Source: Treponema sp.
GTDB taxonomy: Bacteria; Spirochaetota; Spirochaetia; Treponematales; Treponemataceae
Assembly: GCA_017390125.1 (NCBI GenBank)
Contig: JAFPCT010000203.1
Span: forward strand, 1 to 16,987
Direction: 5' to 3'
DNA length: 16,987 bases
Shown here: piece by piece, positions 6,138 through 13,773 of the stretch
Position numbering within the stretch: position 1 is the stretch's first letter
Layout of the letters: every line of letters begins with the position of its first letter
Notes under the pieces: model-generated
Seen by the model: only the letters and a program-made list of their open reading frames with translations
Database searches by the model: none
What the model was told of the DNA's origin: nothing
Translations under genes and position numbers: made by a program

Positions 6138-7679
6138 ATGGCAAAAGACTCAAAGGGTGGATTTTTTTCAAATCTTTTAGCATCTCTTTTCAATTCAGGA
6201 GATGCAGACGCATGCAAGCGCAGACAGCTCAAAACAATCGCAAAACGGCTCTCGAAATCCAAATTCAAGAATTTCTATAAATACGGTGGAAACGAAATGC
6301 TTCCTGCTCTTGGAAAACAGTTCTACGACATATACAAGGCCGTTTATCCGGTTCAGGTTATGTTCACTGCTATCCAGAATCAGGCTATGCTCAAGCATAA
6401 GGTTATCATGTACTCTGTTCCGGAAAATATCCGGGAAATTGCCGATACTCTGACAGAGCAGAACATCATGGCCCTTGCAAAAGACATTCCGATTCAGAAT
6501 CTGAGCAAGCAGGCTTCTGAACGCCTTGCCACTTTCAGCGACTTCTTTACTCTGGAAAAAATTACTGAGATAGACAACCTTTACAAGCAGCTCACAGCCC
6601 TTAAGACTATCTCAACCTACGACTATTATTTCCTCCTGAAAAAATTCGACAAATCCCTGAGGGAGGGAAACTTTTCCGCAGCCCCGCACTTTGAAAAAGT
6701 AAACGCCGAATACCTTGCAGACGATCTCAAGGACTTCATTGAGGCTGTATGGGAATTTTCATTTGACGCCGACTGGACCAACCTTTTCAAATTCCTCAAG
6801 GACTTCAAGGGATCAGAACCTATTCCTTTGGGACTCTGGAAAAGAATCCTTGCAAGGCTTCAGGCAATCCGACTTTCAGAAACATTCGAAATGATCATAC
6901 GCCTTGCTTCAGGCAATCCGGCTTATGTTCCGAATATCCAGAATTCAACGGTTTCAATCGTTGAGCCATACCTGGACAATGTAAAGAACGAGGTTGAGAA
7001 GACTATCAACAAGCTGATTGAGTCTGAGAAATCTGCAAAAACAAATGATTTTGCAAGCCAGCTTTTCGGCGACGCAGAAATCAATCAGATCAAGAACTAC
7101 TCTGACGCATTGAAGCCTACTTTTGAGCGAAAAGGTCTCAGACATTACGAAAACTACCAGGCCTTGAACTATCTCAAGACCTTCCTTATCGAAGTAATCA
7201 AAAGGGATCTTCGCGAATATTACGACCTGGTGATTGTCAGAGGAATGTGGACGACACAGTCACTGAACGCTCAGTTCAGCGATTCATACAATATGCTGCT
7301 TTCTCTTTCTGACAAGATCACATCCTTCGACAATGAGCTTGCAGAAGACGGCTCTGTCGGCGTAAAAATCAAGACCCTGCTTCCTAAGACAGAACGGGAC
7401 TCAAGTTCAAAGAACATCGTGAACCGTCTTGTAGGAGAAGCCAACGAAACTGCATATACGCTCATAATGGAAAGCCTTCGCTACATCGTTACAATCGGAA
7501 AAATAATCAAGCCTCTTGTAGATGACTGCACGAAACAGAAACCGGAGCTTGTCTCAAACTGGAAGGAACTGCAGACTTACACAGACACACCTATCAAGGA
7601 CATGAGCGTAAACCTGTACAAAAAGATTTACCTGTTCACTTCCCTTGAAAAGTCCTGCCTTGTACCTCTAGAACAGTAA
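6138..7679 (+). CDS. Conserved treponemal-type cytoplasmic protein of unknown function
   Basis: The product is 513 residues, with no signal peptide and no membrane segment. It is mainly helical by composition, rich in Lys, Glu, Leu and Phe, with an N-terminal region containing a run of basic residues (KRRQLKTIAKRLSKSKFKNF, about 28-47). I recall proteins of this look being annotated in treponemes as DUF5312, but I cannot confirm the family here and no catalytic motif is visible. The start is preceded by a promoter whose -10 ends six bases before the ATG, with no SD, so it is a candidate leaderless gene. It stands alone, divergent from the outer-membrane operon and convergent with rarA. The 21-base gap after its stop holds no convincing terminator. 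The gene is real, since the long open frame agrees with a well-placed promoter; its function is unknown. Confidence 0.85.
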   Translation: MAKDSKGGFFSNLLASLFNSGDADACKRRQLKTIAKRLSKSKFKNFYKYGGNEMLPALGKQFYDIYKAVYPVQVMFTAIQNQAMLKHKVIMYSVPENIREIADTLTEQNIMALAKDIPIQNLSKQASERLATFSDFFTLEKITEIDNLYKQLTALKTISTYDYYFLLKKFDKSLREGNFSAAPHFEKVNAEYLADDLKDFIEAVWEFSFDADWTNLFKFLKDFKGSEPIPLGLWKRILARLQAIRLSETFEMIIRLASGNPAYVPNIQNSTVSIVEPYLDNVKNEVEKTINKLIESEKSAKTNDFASQLFGDAEINQIKNYSDALKPTFERKGLRHYENYQALNYLKTFLIEVIKRDLREYYDLVIVRGMWTTQSLNAQFSDSYNMLLSLSDKITSFDNELAEDGSVGVKIKTLLPKTERDSSSKNIVNRLVGEANETAYTLIMESLRYIVTIGKIIKPLVDDCTKQKPELVSNWKELQTYTDTPIKDMSVNLYKKIYLFTSLEKSCLVPLEQ

Positions 7680-7700
7680 AGGCAGAACCGGAGCCCCTGA

Positions 7701-10355
7701 TTAAAGACCTATGCAGAAAAATGCAATTTCTGTCTGCCAGCTGAAAATCTGTTTCTGGGCGGCAGACTCAAGAAGCATGACGATTTTCTGCAGGTCATTT
7801 TTTCCTACAGCCTGTATCATGGCGCGGGCATAAGCACTAGTTTCCGTGTCGAACCAGCGCCGTATTTCATACTGACTTATGCGCCGTTTTTCAGTAATCA
7901 TCTGAACGGCGCTTTTTACTTTAAATCCTGCGTTTCTGAATTTTTCTGCGGCTGTAAGCTCATTCCAATTAAAAAGAGGATTTTTTTTGTCGCCAAAAAA
8001 CTCCCTTTCGGCATTTTCCATCCTGTCCAGAATTTCATAATAAGGTTCCATCGAAGACGGAGAAAGAATCTGGTTACGTATAAGCACGCTGACTCTCTGA
8101 CCGCCCGAAGGAATTTTCTGGGAGATTACAAGCTTCCAGTCCGGAGCAAGAGGACATCCCGGCTTATATTCCGGCTGGGAAGCCTCCTCATCAGGCCGTT
8201 TGGTCTCATTGTCATAATTGAACAGCTGCTCTCCCGGCTCCGACTCTTCATTTTCGCCTGCAAAAGAAAAATGCCTCGTCTCTTCCGGGAATACCATTCC
8301 GGCAAAACTTTCTGCCAGAGCAGATATTGAGTCAGAAGAAACAAAGGGGTCTCTGAAAAAGACCCTGTCAAAAATCGCGCCCTTGAACTGAAATTTATAA
8401 ATCAAATCCCTGAAATTTTTTGGGGTAAGGAAATCATCCCGGGAACTTTCCGGCCGGAACTGCAGGATAGGCTTGTCCAGATCGCCCAGAGTACGTCCGT
8501 ACTGCTCCAGAATCTGCATGCCTTTTTCAGTGCGGCAAAGTCCGCAGGTAACGCCTTCCGGTGTTTTTCTGGAAATTTCCCACAAAAGCAGGCCGTCGTC
8601 CGCATTCCAGACAAGGCTGCGGTGATGGCGCAAAAGGTTTGCCATAGAAATCATTGCATCCCGGACATTGAGCAGAACTTCGGCGCGGTTTGAGTCAAGC
8701 CGGCTTCTCCACTGCCGGTCCGCCTTGTCGAGGGCAGTTTCCCGGGCATTGTTTACCGGACTGAAAGTAAGGTTCTCGCCGTTTCCGTCTGAATGGAAAT
8801 GCTGGGAAACCCACCATTCATTAAGGGCATTCTGACCGAATTCTGATTTTTTGCGGGAATCCGGAACGGCACAGCTTTTCGCCGTAGCCGATCTTTCTGC
8901 CTCACCCATAACCTTGAGGTCCTCGAGAATATCCGGTGACTTGTCCTTGTCTGCGGCACTCTCTTCAGCTCTGCCCTGCTTTTCCAGAATGGCTGCAATC
9001 TGAAGTTCCCTTCTGCTCAATACATCCTGACGAATTTCCTTTTCATAGCCCTGGGTGCTCGGAGTATAGAAAACCCGCCCCATAAGTGTATCAGGAAGAT
9101 ACTGCTGCGCAACCCAGTGATCCCTATATGCATGAGGATAGAGATAGCCTGAACCATGCCCGAAACCTTCCGCATCCCGGCTTGAGTCCCGGAGATGATT
9201 CGGAACGTCTGCATTTTCCTTCTCAACTGCTGACAGCGCATCAAAAAACGCCATGCTGGAATTTGATTTTGGTGCCGTCGAAAGGTACAGCGCGGCATGA
9301 GCCAGAAAATACCTGCCTTCCGGAAGACCTACCCTGTCAAAAGCCCGGGCACAGCTTTCCACTACGGAAATTGCATTAGGATCGGCAAGTCCGGTATCCT
9401 CACAGGCAGAAATAAGCATCCTTCGGAAAATAAAATGCGGATCCTCTCCTGCACTTACCATACGGGCAAGCCAGTAGCAGGCTGCGTCAGGATCCCGTCC
9501 ACGCAATGATTTTATGAACGCACTGATAATGTCGTAATGATAGTCGCCGTCACGGTCGTAGAGCACAACTTTTTTCTGAATTGACTCTTCGGCAGCTTCC
9601 TTCGAAACGTAAATCGTAGATCCATAAGCCGGCTCAGGATTTTCTGCTTCCGGCGCCCACTTTTCTGGCGTGGTCTCCACGGCAAGCTCAAGGGCATTCA
9701 GAAGGGACCGTGCATCTCCTGCAGCTGTCTCAACAAGATGCTCAAGAGCACCAGCCTCAAATTCAACTTTCCAGCGGCCATATCCCCTTTCCCTGTCCTC
9801 AAGGGCCATGCGGGCAGCCTTCATCAAATCATCAGAGGAAAGCGGCATAAGCTGGAATACCCGGGAACGGCTTACAAGAGCCTTGTTCACTTCAAAAAAA
9901 GGATTTTCCGTTGTCGCTCCAATAAGAATGATAGTTCCATTCTCAACCCAGGGCAGAAGCGCATCCTGCTGGCTCTTGTTCCAGCGATGAACTTCATCAA
10001 CAAACAGAATTGTTCTGCGGCTGTAAAGGTTGAAATATTCCTCGGCATTCTTTATGGATTCCCTTATGTCGCTTACACCTGTAAGCACGGCATTAAGAGT
10101 AATGAAATTCGATTTGGTATGATTTGCAATTACCCGGGCAAGAGTGGTTTTTCCGCTTCCCGGAGGACCGTAAAAAATAACGGAAGAAAGCTGGTCGGCG
10201 GCAATAGCTCTGCGAAGGAGCCTGCCCTTTCCTACGATGTGATCCTGTCCAATATATTCATCAAGATTCCTTGGCCGCATACGAGCCGCCAGAGGCTCGC
10301 GGAGAGAGCGGGCCATGCTGAAAAGGGAATCTTTTTCGTTTTTACCGCTATTCAT
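7701..10355 (-). CDS. rarA: RarA/MgsA-type AAA+ ATPase fused to a degenerate methyltransferase-like domain
   Basis: The product is 884 residues, about twice the usual RarA length. Residues 15-440 are a complete RarA, the clamp-loader-like ATPase acting at stalled replication forks: PLAARMRPRNLDEYIGQ at 21-37, Walker A GPPGSGKTT at 63-71, Walker B LFVDE at 117-121, sensor 1 GATTENP at 146-152, arginine-finger segment SRSR at 162-165, sensor 2 GDAR at 213-216, and the terminal YPHAY...HWVAQQYLPD block near 406-421. A charged linker (about 455-545) leads to a second domain (about 555-884). There LVWNADDGLLLWEISRKTPEG resembles a SAM-methyltransferase motif I without its GxGxG, and a distal NWNEL...AGFKVKS...RRWF stretch matches my memory of the RarA/unknown-domain fusions of cyanobacteria (PRK13341). 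The start has no SD; a -10 TATAAT lies seven bases upstream. A downstream ATG at residue 14 would also keep the whole ATPase. Confidence 0.9.
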   Translation of the reverse strand: MNSGKNEKDSLFSMARSLREPLAARMRPRNLDEYIGQDHIVGKGRLLRRAIAADQLSSVIFYGPPGSGKTTLARVIANHTKSNFITLNAVLTGVSDIRESIKNAEEYFNLYSRRTILFVDEVHRWNKSQQDALLPWVENGTIILIGATTENPFFEVNKALVSRSRVFQLMPLSSDDLMKAARMALEDRERGYGRWKVEFEAGALEHLVETAAGDARSLLNALELAVETTPEKWAPEAENPEPAYGSTIYVSKEAAEESIQKKVVLYDRDGDYHYDIISAFIKSLRGRDPDAACYWLARMVSAGEDPHFIFRRMLISACEDTGLADPNAISVVESCARAFDRVGLPEGRYFLAHAALYLSTAPKSNSSMAFFDALSAVEKENADVPNHLRDSSRDAEGFGHGSGYLYPHAYRDHWVAQQYLPDTLMGRVFYTPSTQGYEKEIRQDVLSRRELQIAAILEKQGRAEESAADKDKSPDILEDLKVMGEAERSATAKSCAVPDSRKKSEFGQNALNEWWVSQHFHSDGNGENLTFSPVNNARETALDKADRQWRSRLDSNRAEVLLNVRDAMISMANLLRHHRSLVWNADDGLLLWEISRKTPEGVTCGLCRTEKGMQILEQYGRTLGDLDKPILQFRPESSRDDFLTPKNFRDLIYKFQFKGAIFDRVFFRDPFVSSDSISALAESFAGMVFPEETRHFSFAGENEESEPGEQLFNYDNETKRPDEEASQPEYKPGCPLAPDWKLVISQKIPSGGQRVSVLIRNQILSPSSMEPYYEILDRMENAEREFFGDKKNPLFNWNELTAAEKFRNAGFKVKSAVQMITEKRRISQYEIRRWFDTETSAYARAMIQAVGKNDLQKIVMLLESAAQKQIFSWQTEIAFFCIGL

Positions 10356-10362
10356 GGAAACG

Positions 10363-10371
10363 ATTATAGCA
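10363..10371 (-). promoter_or_regulatory. Extended -10 promoter of rarA abutting its start codon
   Basis: On the minus strand TGC-TATAAT (hexamer 10368-10363) is followed by seven bases and the ATG at 10355. The place of the -35 holds TTCAAG (10391-10386), a poor match, but the TGn extension is present. No SD precedes the ATG. The first purine at the right distance is the A of the ATG. Confidence 0.62.
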
Positions 10372-10391
10372 TGGAAATAAGTTTTCTTGAA

Positions 10392-10419
10392 TTGCCATTT
10401 TCCGCATTTCTACTATAAT
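10392..10419 (+). promoter_or_regulatory. Sigma70 promoter of the membrane-protein/lipoprotein operon, abutting its GTG start
   Basis: -35 TTGCCA (10392-10397), a 16-base spacer and a perfect -10 TATAAT (10414-10419) are followed by exactly six bases and the GTG at 10426. No SD is present. It lies back to back with the rarA promoter within a 70-base intergenic region. Confidence 0.68.
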
Positions 10420-10425
10420 TAAACT

Positions 10426-11172
10426 GTGAAACGACAGTGGTACAAGATAATAGATTTTTACAGACTCACCGGACTTACGCTCCTATGGATTTCCTCATGG
10501 CTTTTTATGCTTCCTGCAAAAGTTAATGTTGACGCGCCATTTTTCAACAACATCTGGGGTGAATTTTTCAGGGTCATCGGGTTTTCTCAGAACAGAAACA
10601 TAAACATCCAGCAGACACCTGACTTTATAAGCGCCCTCATCGCACTTGTGCTGATCAGCATCCTTCAGTTCCGGGGAATCCTTACAGTTACACAGCCGGC
10701 TTCCGATTCCCTGAAAAAAGAAAACCGGCTTCTTTTTACCGTAATGAACCTTCTGAGCATTGCCGTCCACACGCTTTTCTTTACCATGCTCGTAAAAATT
10801 TTCATTTTTCCAAACTACGGCGCCCCGGATGTACTGCAGAACCTTCACACAAACATCGCGCTGACCGTATTCATTGCCTTTTCAGTGGCCGGAATGATTT
10901 TCGGGGCCCAGTCAGTCTCAAAAATTCTGATGATTGCCTTCGCTTTCGTCCTTATGTTCAAGAACATAAGGCTCGTTAATTCCGCCCTTGGTGTTGGCGG
11001 ATTTGCAGCCATCCTTTCATCTGTGTGCGGTTTTTACCTTGAATTCATACAGGACAGTTTCAGCCGAAAAACCCTTCTCCTGGACTTGAATTTCTTTCTC
11101 GGAAGATACGAAAATATTGAGCTGAAGGCAAAAGATGAGCTGAAAAAACTTACCGGCGGAGAGCAAAAATGA
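10426..11172 (+). CDS. Polytopic inner-membrane protein of unknown function
   Basis: The product is 248 residues, starting at a GTG. Hydrophobic segments suggest about six membrane helices near residues 14-31, 66-84, 103-128, 143-163, 165-178 and 186-207. A charged C-terminal tail (210-248, ending KAKDELKKLTGGEQK) is probably cytoplasmic. I recognise no family motif. The GTG start is supported by the promoter directly before it: the -10 ends six bases upstream and there is no SD, so the mRNA may begin at the start codon. It is the first gene of a three-gene operon; its stop overlaps the next start as ATGA. The downstream genes encode exported proteins, so a role in the cell envelope is likely, but this is inference from context only. 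Confidence 0.8.
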   Translation: MKRQWYKIIDFYRLTGLTLLWISSWLFMLPAKVNVDAPFFNNIWGEFFRVIGFSQNRNINIQQTPDFISALIALVLISILQFRGILTVTQPASDSLKKENRLLFTVMNLLSIAVHTLFFTMLVKIFIFPNYGAPDVLQNLHTNIALTVFIAFSVAGMIFGAQSVSKILMIAFAFVLMFKNIRLVNSALGVGGFAAILSSVCGFYLEFIQDSFSRKTLLLDLNFFLGRYENIELKAKDELKKLTGGEQK

Positions 11173-11807
11173 CTTTCAAGAAAGCTGTAATTTTAGTTTC
11201 TGTACTGGCATTTTTTGCCATCGGAGTCCCGGCATTTGTAATCTCAAGGACAATTTCGCTGAATGCCGGCTGGAACGGAATTCCATGGGGCTCAACGGAA
11301 TCCCAGGTTCAGACATGGGTAAAGAAAAATAACAACCGGGTCAGCTGGGCAAAATGCACCGCAAGTCATTACGGTGTCACCTGCTTTAAAATCACATGGA
11401 AAGAAAGCGAAAAATCTCCCTTTGAATGCATTGAATTTCAATTCCAGAACGGAGAGCTTAAAGCCGTAATAGAAACTGCCCATCAGAAAGATTTTGAAAG
11501 GTCGGACCTTACTTCCCTTGGAAAGGCTTCATACGGCACAGACCTTGCCACGGACATTGAACGCGAAAAGGGAATAAAGTACAGGATTACCGACCGGGTT
11601 TTCTATTATGACAATCTGCGGAAATACTCGTCTGTAAAAAAACGGGCGGCCCTTGAGCTTCTGGTGCGAACCCCGATAAATGCAGATGATGTTCCTGAAA
11701 AAATCCTCTGCAGCCGGCTGACCACAGCATACTACAGCTCCGACTATTACGAAATGGCAAAAAGTTCCAGCGGAGACTTTCCGACTCAAAGGTTCATCAA
11801 ACAATGA
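11169..11807 (+). CDS. Small exported or membrane-anchored protein, unknown function
   Basis: The product is 212 residues with a hydrophobic N-terminus (about 5-27) that acts as a signal peptide or anchor. After it comes WNGIPWGSTESQV (35-47), similar in form to GGVELGMSFDQV in the exported protein at 15389-15925. Both then show a strand pair ending F.F.N..L..V and a YG segment, so the two may share a fold. Translation is coupled to the upstream membrane protein by a four-base ATGA overlap, with SD GGAG seven bases before the ATG. Its own stop overlaps the following lipoprotein start in the same way. I recognise no named family or catalytic residues. Cys63, Cys72, Cys87 and Cys181 could form disulphides if the protein is periplasmic. 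Confidence 0.8.
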   Translation: MTFKKAVILVSVLAFFAIGVPAFVISRTISLNAGWNGIPWGSTESQVQTWVKKNNNRVSWAKCTASHYGVTCFKITWKESEKSPFECIEFQFQNGELKAVIETAHQKDFERSDLTSLGKASYGTDLATDIEREKGIKYRITDRVFYYDNLRKYSSVKKRAALELLVRTPINADDVPEKILCSRLTTAYYSSDYYEMAKSSSGDFPTQRFIKQ

Positions 11808-12607
11808 GAAAAACTTCCCGCTTATTTCTTTTGATTTTACTCGCCGCCCATACCATTCTGTTTTCATGCCGGACAATCCCGGAGACAGAAGAGCTCTTTC
11901 CGGAAGAAAGCCTTCCAGCAGTGTGGAAGGACATTGACAGAGGCGTTCAAAAATATGAATGGCGGGCAGGAAATGCAGAATGCCGTATATACAAAATTGA
12001 CCTTTCCGCTCCGGTTGAAATAAAAGCCTTTCCCGAAAAATCCGGATGGCAGAAACCTGAGGCGACGGCAGATTTCGCAAAAAAAGAAAAGCTTTTGCTG
12101 TGCATAAACACAAATCCTTTTGAACGTATGAATGCCCGAAATCCATTCTCTAAAACAAAGCCCATAGGCATTATAATCAACAACGGAGAGCTCATCTCCG
12201 GCCCGGCTGAAGGCTACACCGCACTGGCATTTTTCCTCCAGCAGGACGGCTCTTTCCGGGCTGAAATAATCGATGACCAGAAAATCATCCCGGACCTTAA
12301 GCCGGAATTTGCTTTCGGAGGATTTTTTACTGTCCTGCGGGGAAAAACAGTATACCAGTTCAAAAACTACAAGAACATGCGCTCCGGTGCAGCTGTTTCT
12401 GACGGCGGAAAGACGCTCTATCTTTTTGCAGGCAGAAAGCTTTCCTACGGCGACACAGCAGCCATTTTCCGGAATCTGGAGGCAGAAGCCTGCATTCAGT
12501 TTGACGGAGGACATTCAACTTCCCTTGTAATCAAAGGCAGAAGGGAACTCAAAGGGTTCATTCCTAGAAAAGCAGCCGCCGGATTCGGGCTCATTCTTTC
12601 TCACTAA
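11804..12607 (+). CDS. Lipoprotein with phosphodiester glycosidase (NAGPA/DUF2233-like) domain
   Basis: The product is 267 residues. The N-terminus is a lipoprotein signal ending in ILFSC (Cys22), acceptable as a spirochaete lipobox. The rest matches the phosphodiester-glycosidase fold (PF09992 type): INTNPF at 101-106 in place of the usual N..YF, IGIIINNGE at 121-129, GGFFTVLRGK at 172-181, RSGAAVSDGGKTLYLF at 193-208, and the signature FDGGHS at 233-238, where most members have LDGGGS. Related enzymes remove sugars linked through phosphodiesters, for instance uncovering GlcNAc-1-phosphate groups; bacterial relatives are linked to cell-wall glycopolymers. Substrate here is unknown. Start and upstream stop overlap as ATGA; an AAAGG lies about a dozen bases upstream. 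It is the last gene of the operon; no terminator is visible before the next promoter. Confidence 0.85.
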   Translation: MRKTSRLFLLILLAAHTILFSCRTIPETEELFPEESLPAVWKDIDRGVQKYEWRAGNAECRIYKIDLSAPVEIKAFPEKSGWQKPEATADFAKKEKLLLCINTNPFERMNARNPFSKTKPIGIIINNGELISGPAEGYTALAFFLQQDGSFRAEIIDDQKIIPDLKPEFAFGGFFTVLRGKTVYQFKNYKNMRSGAAVSDGGKTLYLFAGRKLSYGDTAAIFRNLEAEACIQFDGGHSTSLVIKGRRELKGFIPRKAAAGFGLILSH

Positions 12608-12623
12608 AAAGAACGCAATAAAA

Positions 12624-12652
12624 TTGACGAACGAATGATTAACGAGTAAAAT
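12624..12652 (+). promoter_or_regulatory. Sigma70 promoter of the PilZ-TPR operon
   Basis: -35 TTGACG (12624-12629), a 17-base spacer and -10 TAAAAT (12647-12652) are followed by nine bases and the ATG at 12662. Transcription from 12659 or so would leave a leader of at most three bases. No SD is present. Confidence 0.68.
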
Positions 12653-12661
12653 TATAGAATC

Positions 12662-13753
12662 ATGGTTTCCATTGCAACTAATCAGTTAATAAGTGAATAC
12701 TATAACCGCTACAGAGAGAATGAGCTTGTTTTCACAAAAGACATCATGCGCATACTCAGAACGGATCCACGCCAGATTTATGTTAAATGCGCAGGATCAC
12801 AGTGGCCATGCATCATCAACTCAACTTCTTTCCAGCAGGCTAAAATTATCATCGGAACAAACGGCGGTGCCTTTCAGCAGATAACAAAAAAGGACGCACC
12901 ACCGATCAGCCTTCGATACGGATTCACAGAACCTGACGGACAGCCCCTTGTATTCTTTGTAACATGCCGAGTTTCAGATGTTACTCCATATATGAATTCC
13001 CATGAGCTTGCAGTAGTAACGCTTTCGTTCACTCAGCGTCCGCCGGACGATTTGATTTACAAAATCGGAACCCTGCTTGCCGCAGACGACAACTTTACTC
13101 ACCGCAAGGAAGACAGAATCGTCATCAATGATGATTCAAAACGCGCTCTCGGAATCTTCAAAAAAGAAACTATCATCTACATCCAGAATGTACCACGTCG
13201 ATGCATACTGTGGAACCTCTCGTTCTCAGGTGCAAAGGTCGTACTTATGGGAATTCCTAAATTCCTTAGCGGAAAAGACTGTATAACACGCTTTATGTTC
13301 TCTGATCCAAACGAAATCGTAGACGTAAAGGGTTCAATCGTACAGGCTGATCCGGTAGAAGGAAGACAGGACTTGTCTGCAATCGGAATTAAATTCGATG
13401 AGAATCAGGTTCCTCTTTCATACAAGATTCGCATAAACGACTACCTTTCAACAACAAGAAAGAAGATGCTGGACAGTGCCGCAAACCATACGGAAAAGCA
13501 GCATGACCCTGTAGGTGCCGGAAAATACAAGGAAAAGCAGGAAAACGCAGCCGCTCAGCAGGGAACAGCCCCGGAAGCCGCAAACGCAGGTACAGCCGGT
13601 GCAGCCACGGAGAATACTGCTCCTGCTCCGGCAGCTGAATCAGCTCAGTCTGCAGAACAGGCAGCTCCTGCAGCAGAAACACCTGCAGCACAGGGACCGG
13701 CTGAAACAGCAGCACCACAGCAGACAGCAGAACCGACAACAGAAAACAAATAA
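12662..13753 (+). CDS. PilZ-domain c-di-GMP-binding protein with an Ala/Pro/Gln-rich tail
   Basis: The product is 363 residues, soluble, with no signal peptide. Residues 1-140 look like a YcgR-type N-terminal domain (FTKDIMRILRTDPRQIYV near 24-41). The PilZ domain follows: RKEDR (R148 and R152, the RxxxR motif) and NLSFSG at 185-190, the [D/N]xSxxG motif. Both c-di-GMP-binding signatures are therefore intact. Residues from about 290 to 360 are low-complexity Ala, Pro, Gln, Glu and Thr, probably disordered. In other bacteria YcgR-like proteins act on flagellar motility; spirochaete PilZ proteins are linked to motility and virulence, so a similar role is a reasonable guess. The start lacks an SD and lies nine bases after a -10. 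The TPR gene follows after 20 bases. Confidence 0.9.
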   Translation: MVSIATNQLISEYYNRYRENELVFTKDIMRILRTDPRQIYVKCAGSQWPCIINSTSFQQAKIIIGTNGGAFQQITKKDAPPISLRYGFTEPDGQPLVFFVTCRVSDVTPYMNSHELAVVTLSFTQRPPDDLIYKIGTLLAADDNFTHRKEDRIVINDDSKRALGIFKKETIIYIQNVPRRCILWNLSFSGAKVVLMGIPKFLSGKDCITRFMFSDPNEIVDVKGSIVQADPVEGRQDLSAIGIKFDENQVPLSYKIRINDYLSTTRKKMLDSAANHTEKQHDPVGAGKYKEKQENAAAQQGTAPEAANAGTAGAATENTAPAPAAESAQSAEQAAPAAETPAAQGPAETAAPQQTAEPTTENK

Positions 13754-13773
13754 ATCTCAAAACAGGAACACCT

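Noticed and set aside
7714..7732. CAGAAA/TTTCTG hairpin as terminator of the 513-residue protein gene
   Set aside because: The stem is six bases, A/T-rich, has no following T-run and lies in the coding end of rarA.
9738..10418. 226-residue plus-strand open frame opposite the rarA N-terminus
   Set aside because: It covers the rarA ATPase motifs on the other strand, runs into the rarA promoter, and its product has no recognisable motif.
11529..12514. Two overlapping minus-strand open frames of 205 and 216 residues opposite the exported protein and lipoprotein genes
   Set aside because: Both are shadows of an operon with signal peptides, SDs and ATGA overlaps on the plus strand; their products look random and Cys-rich.
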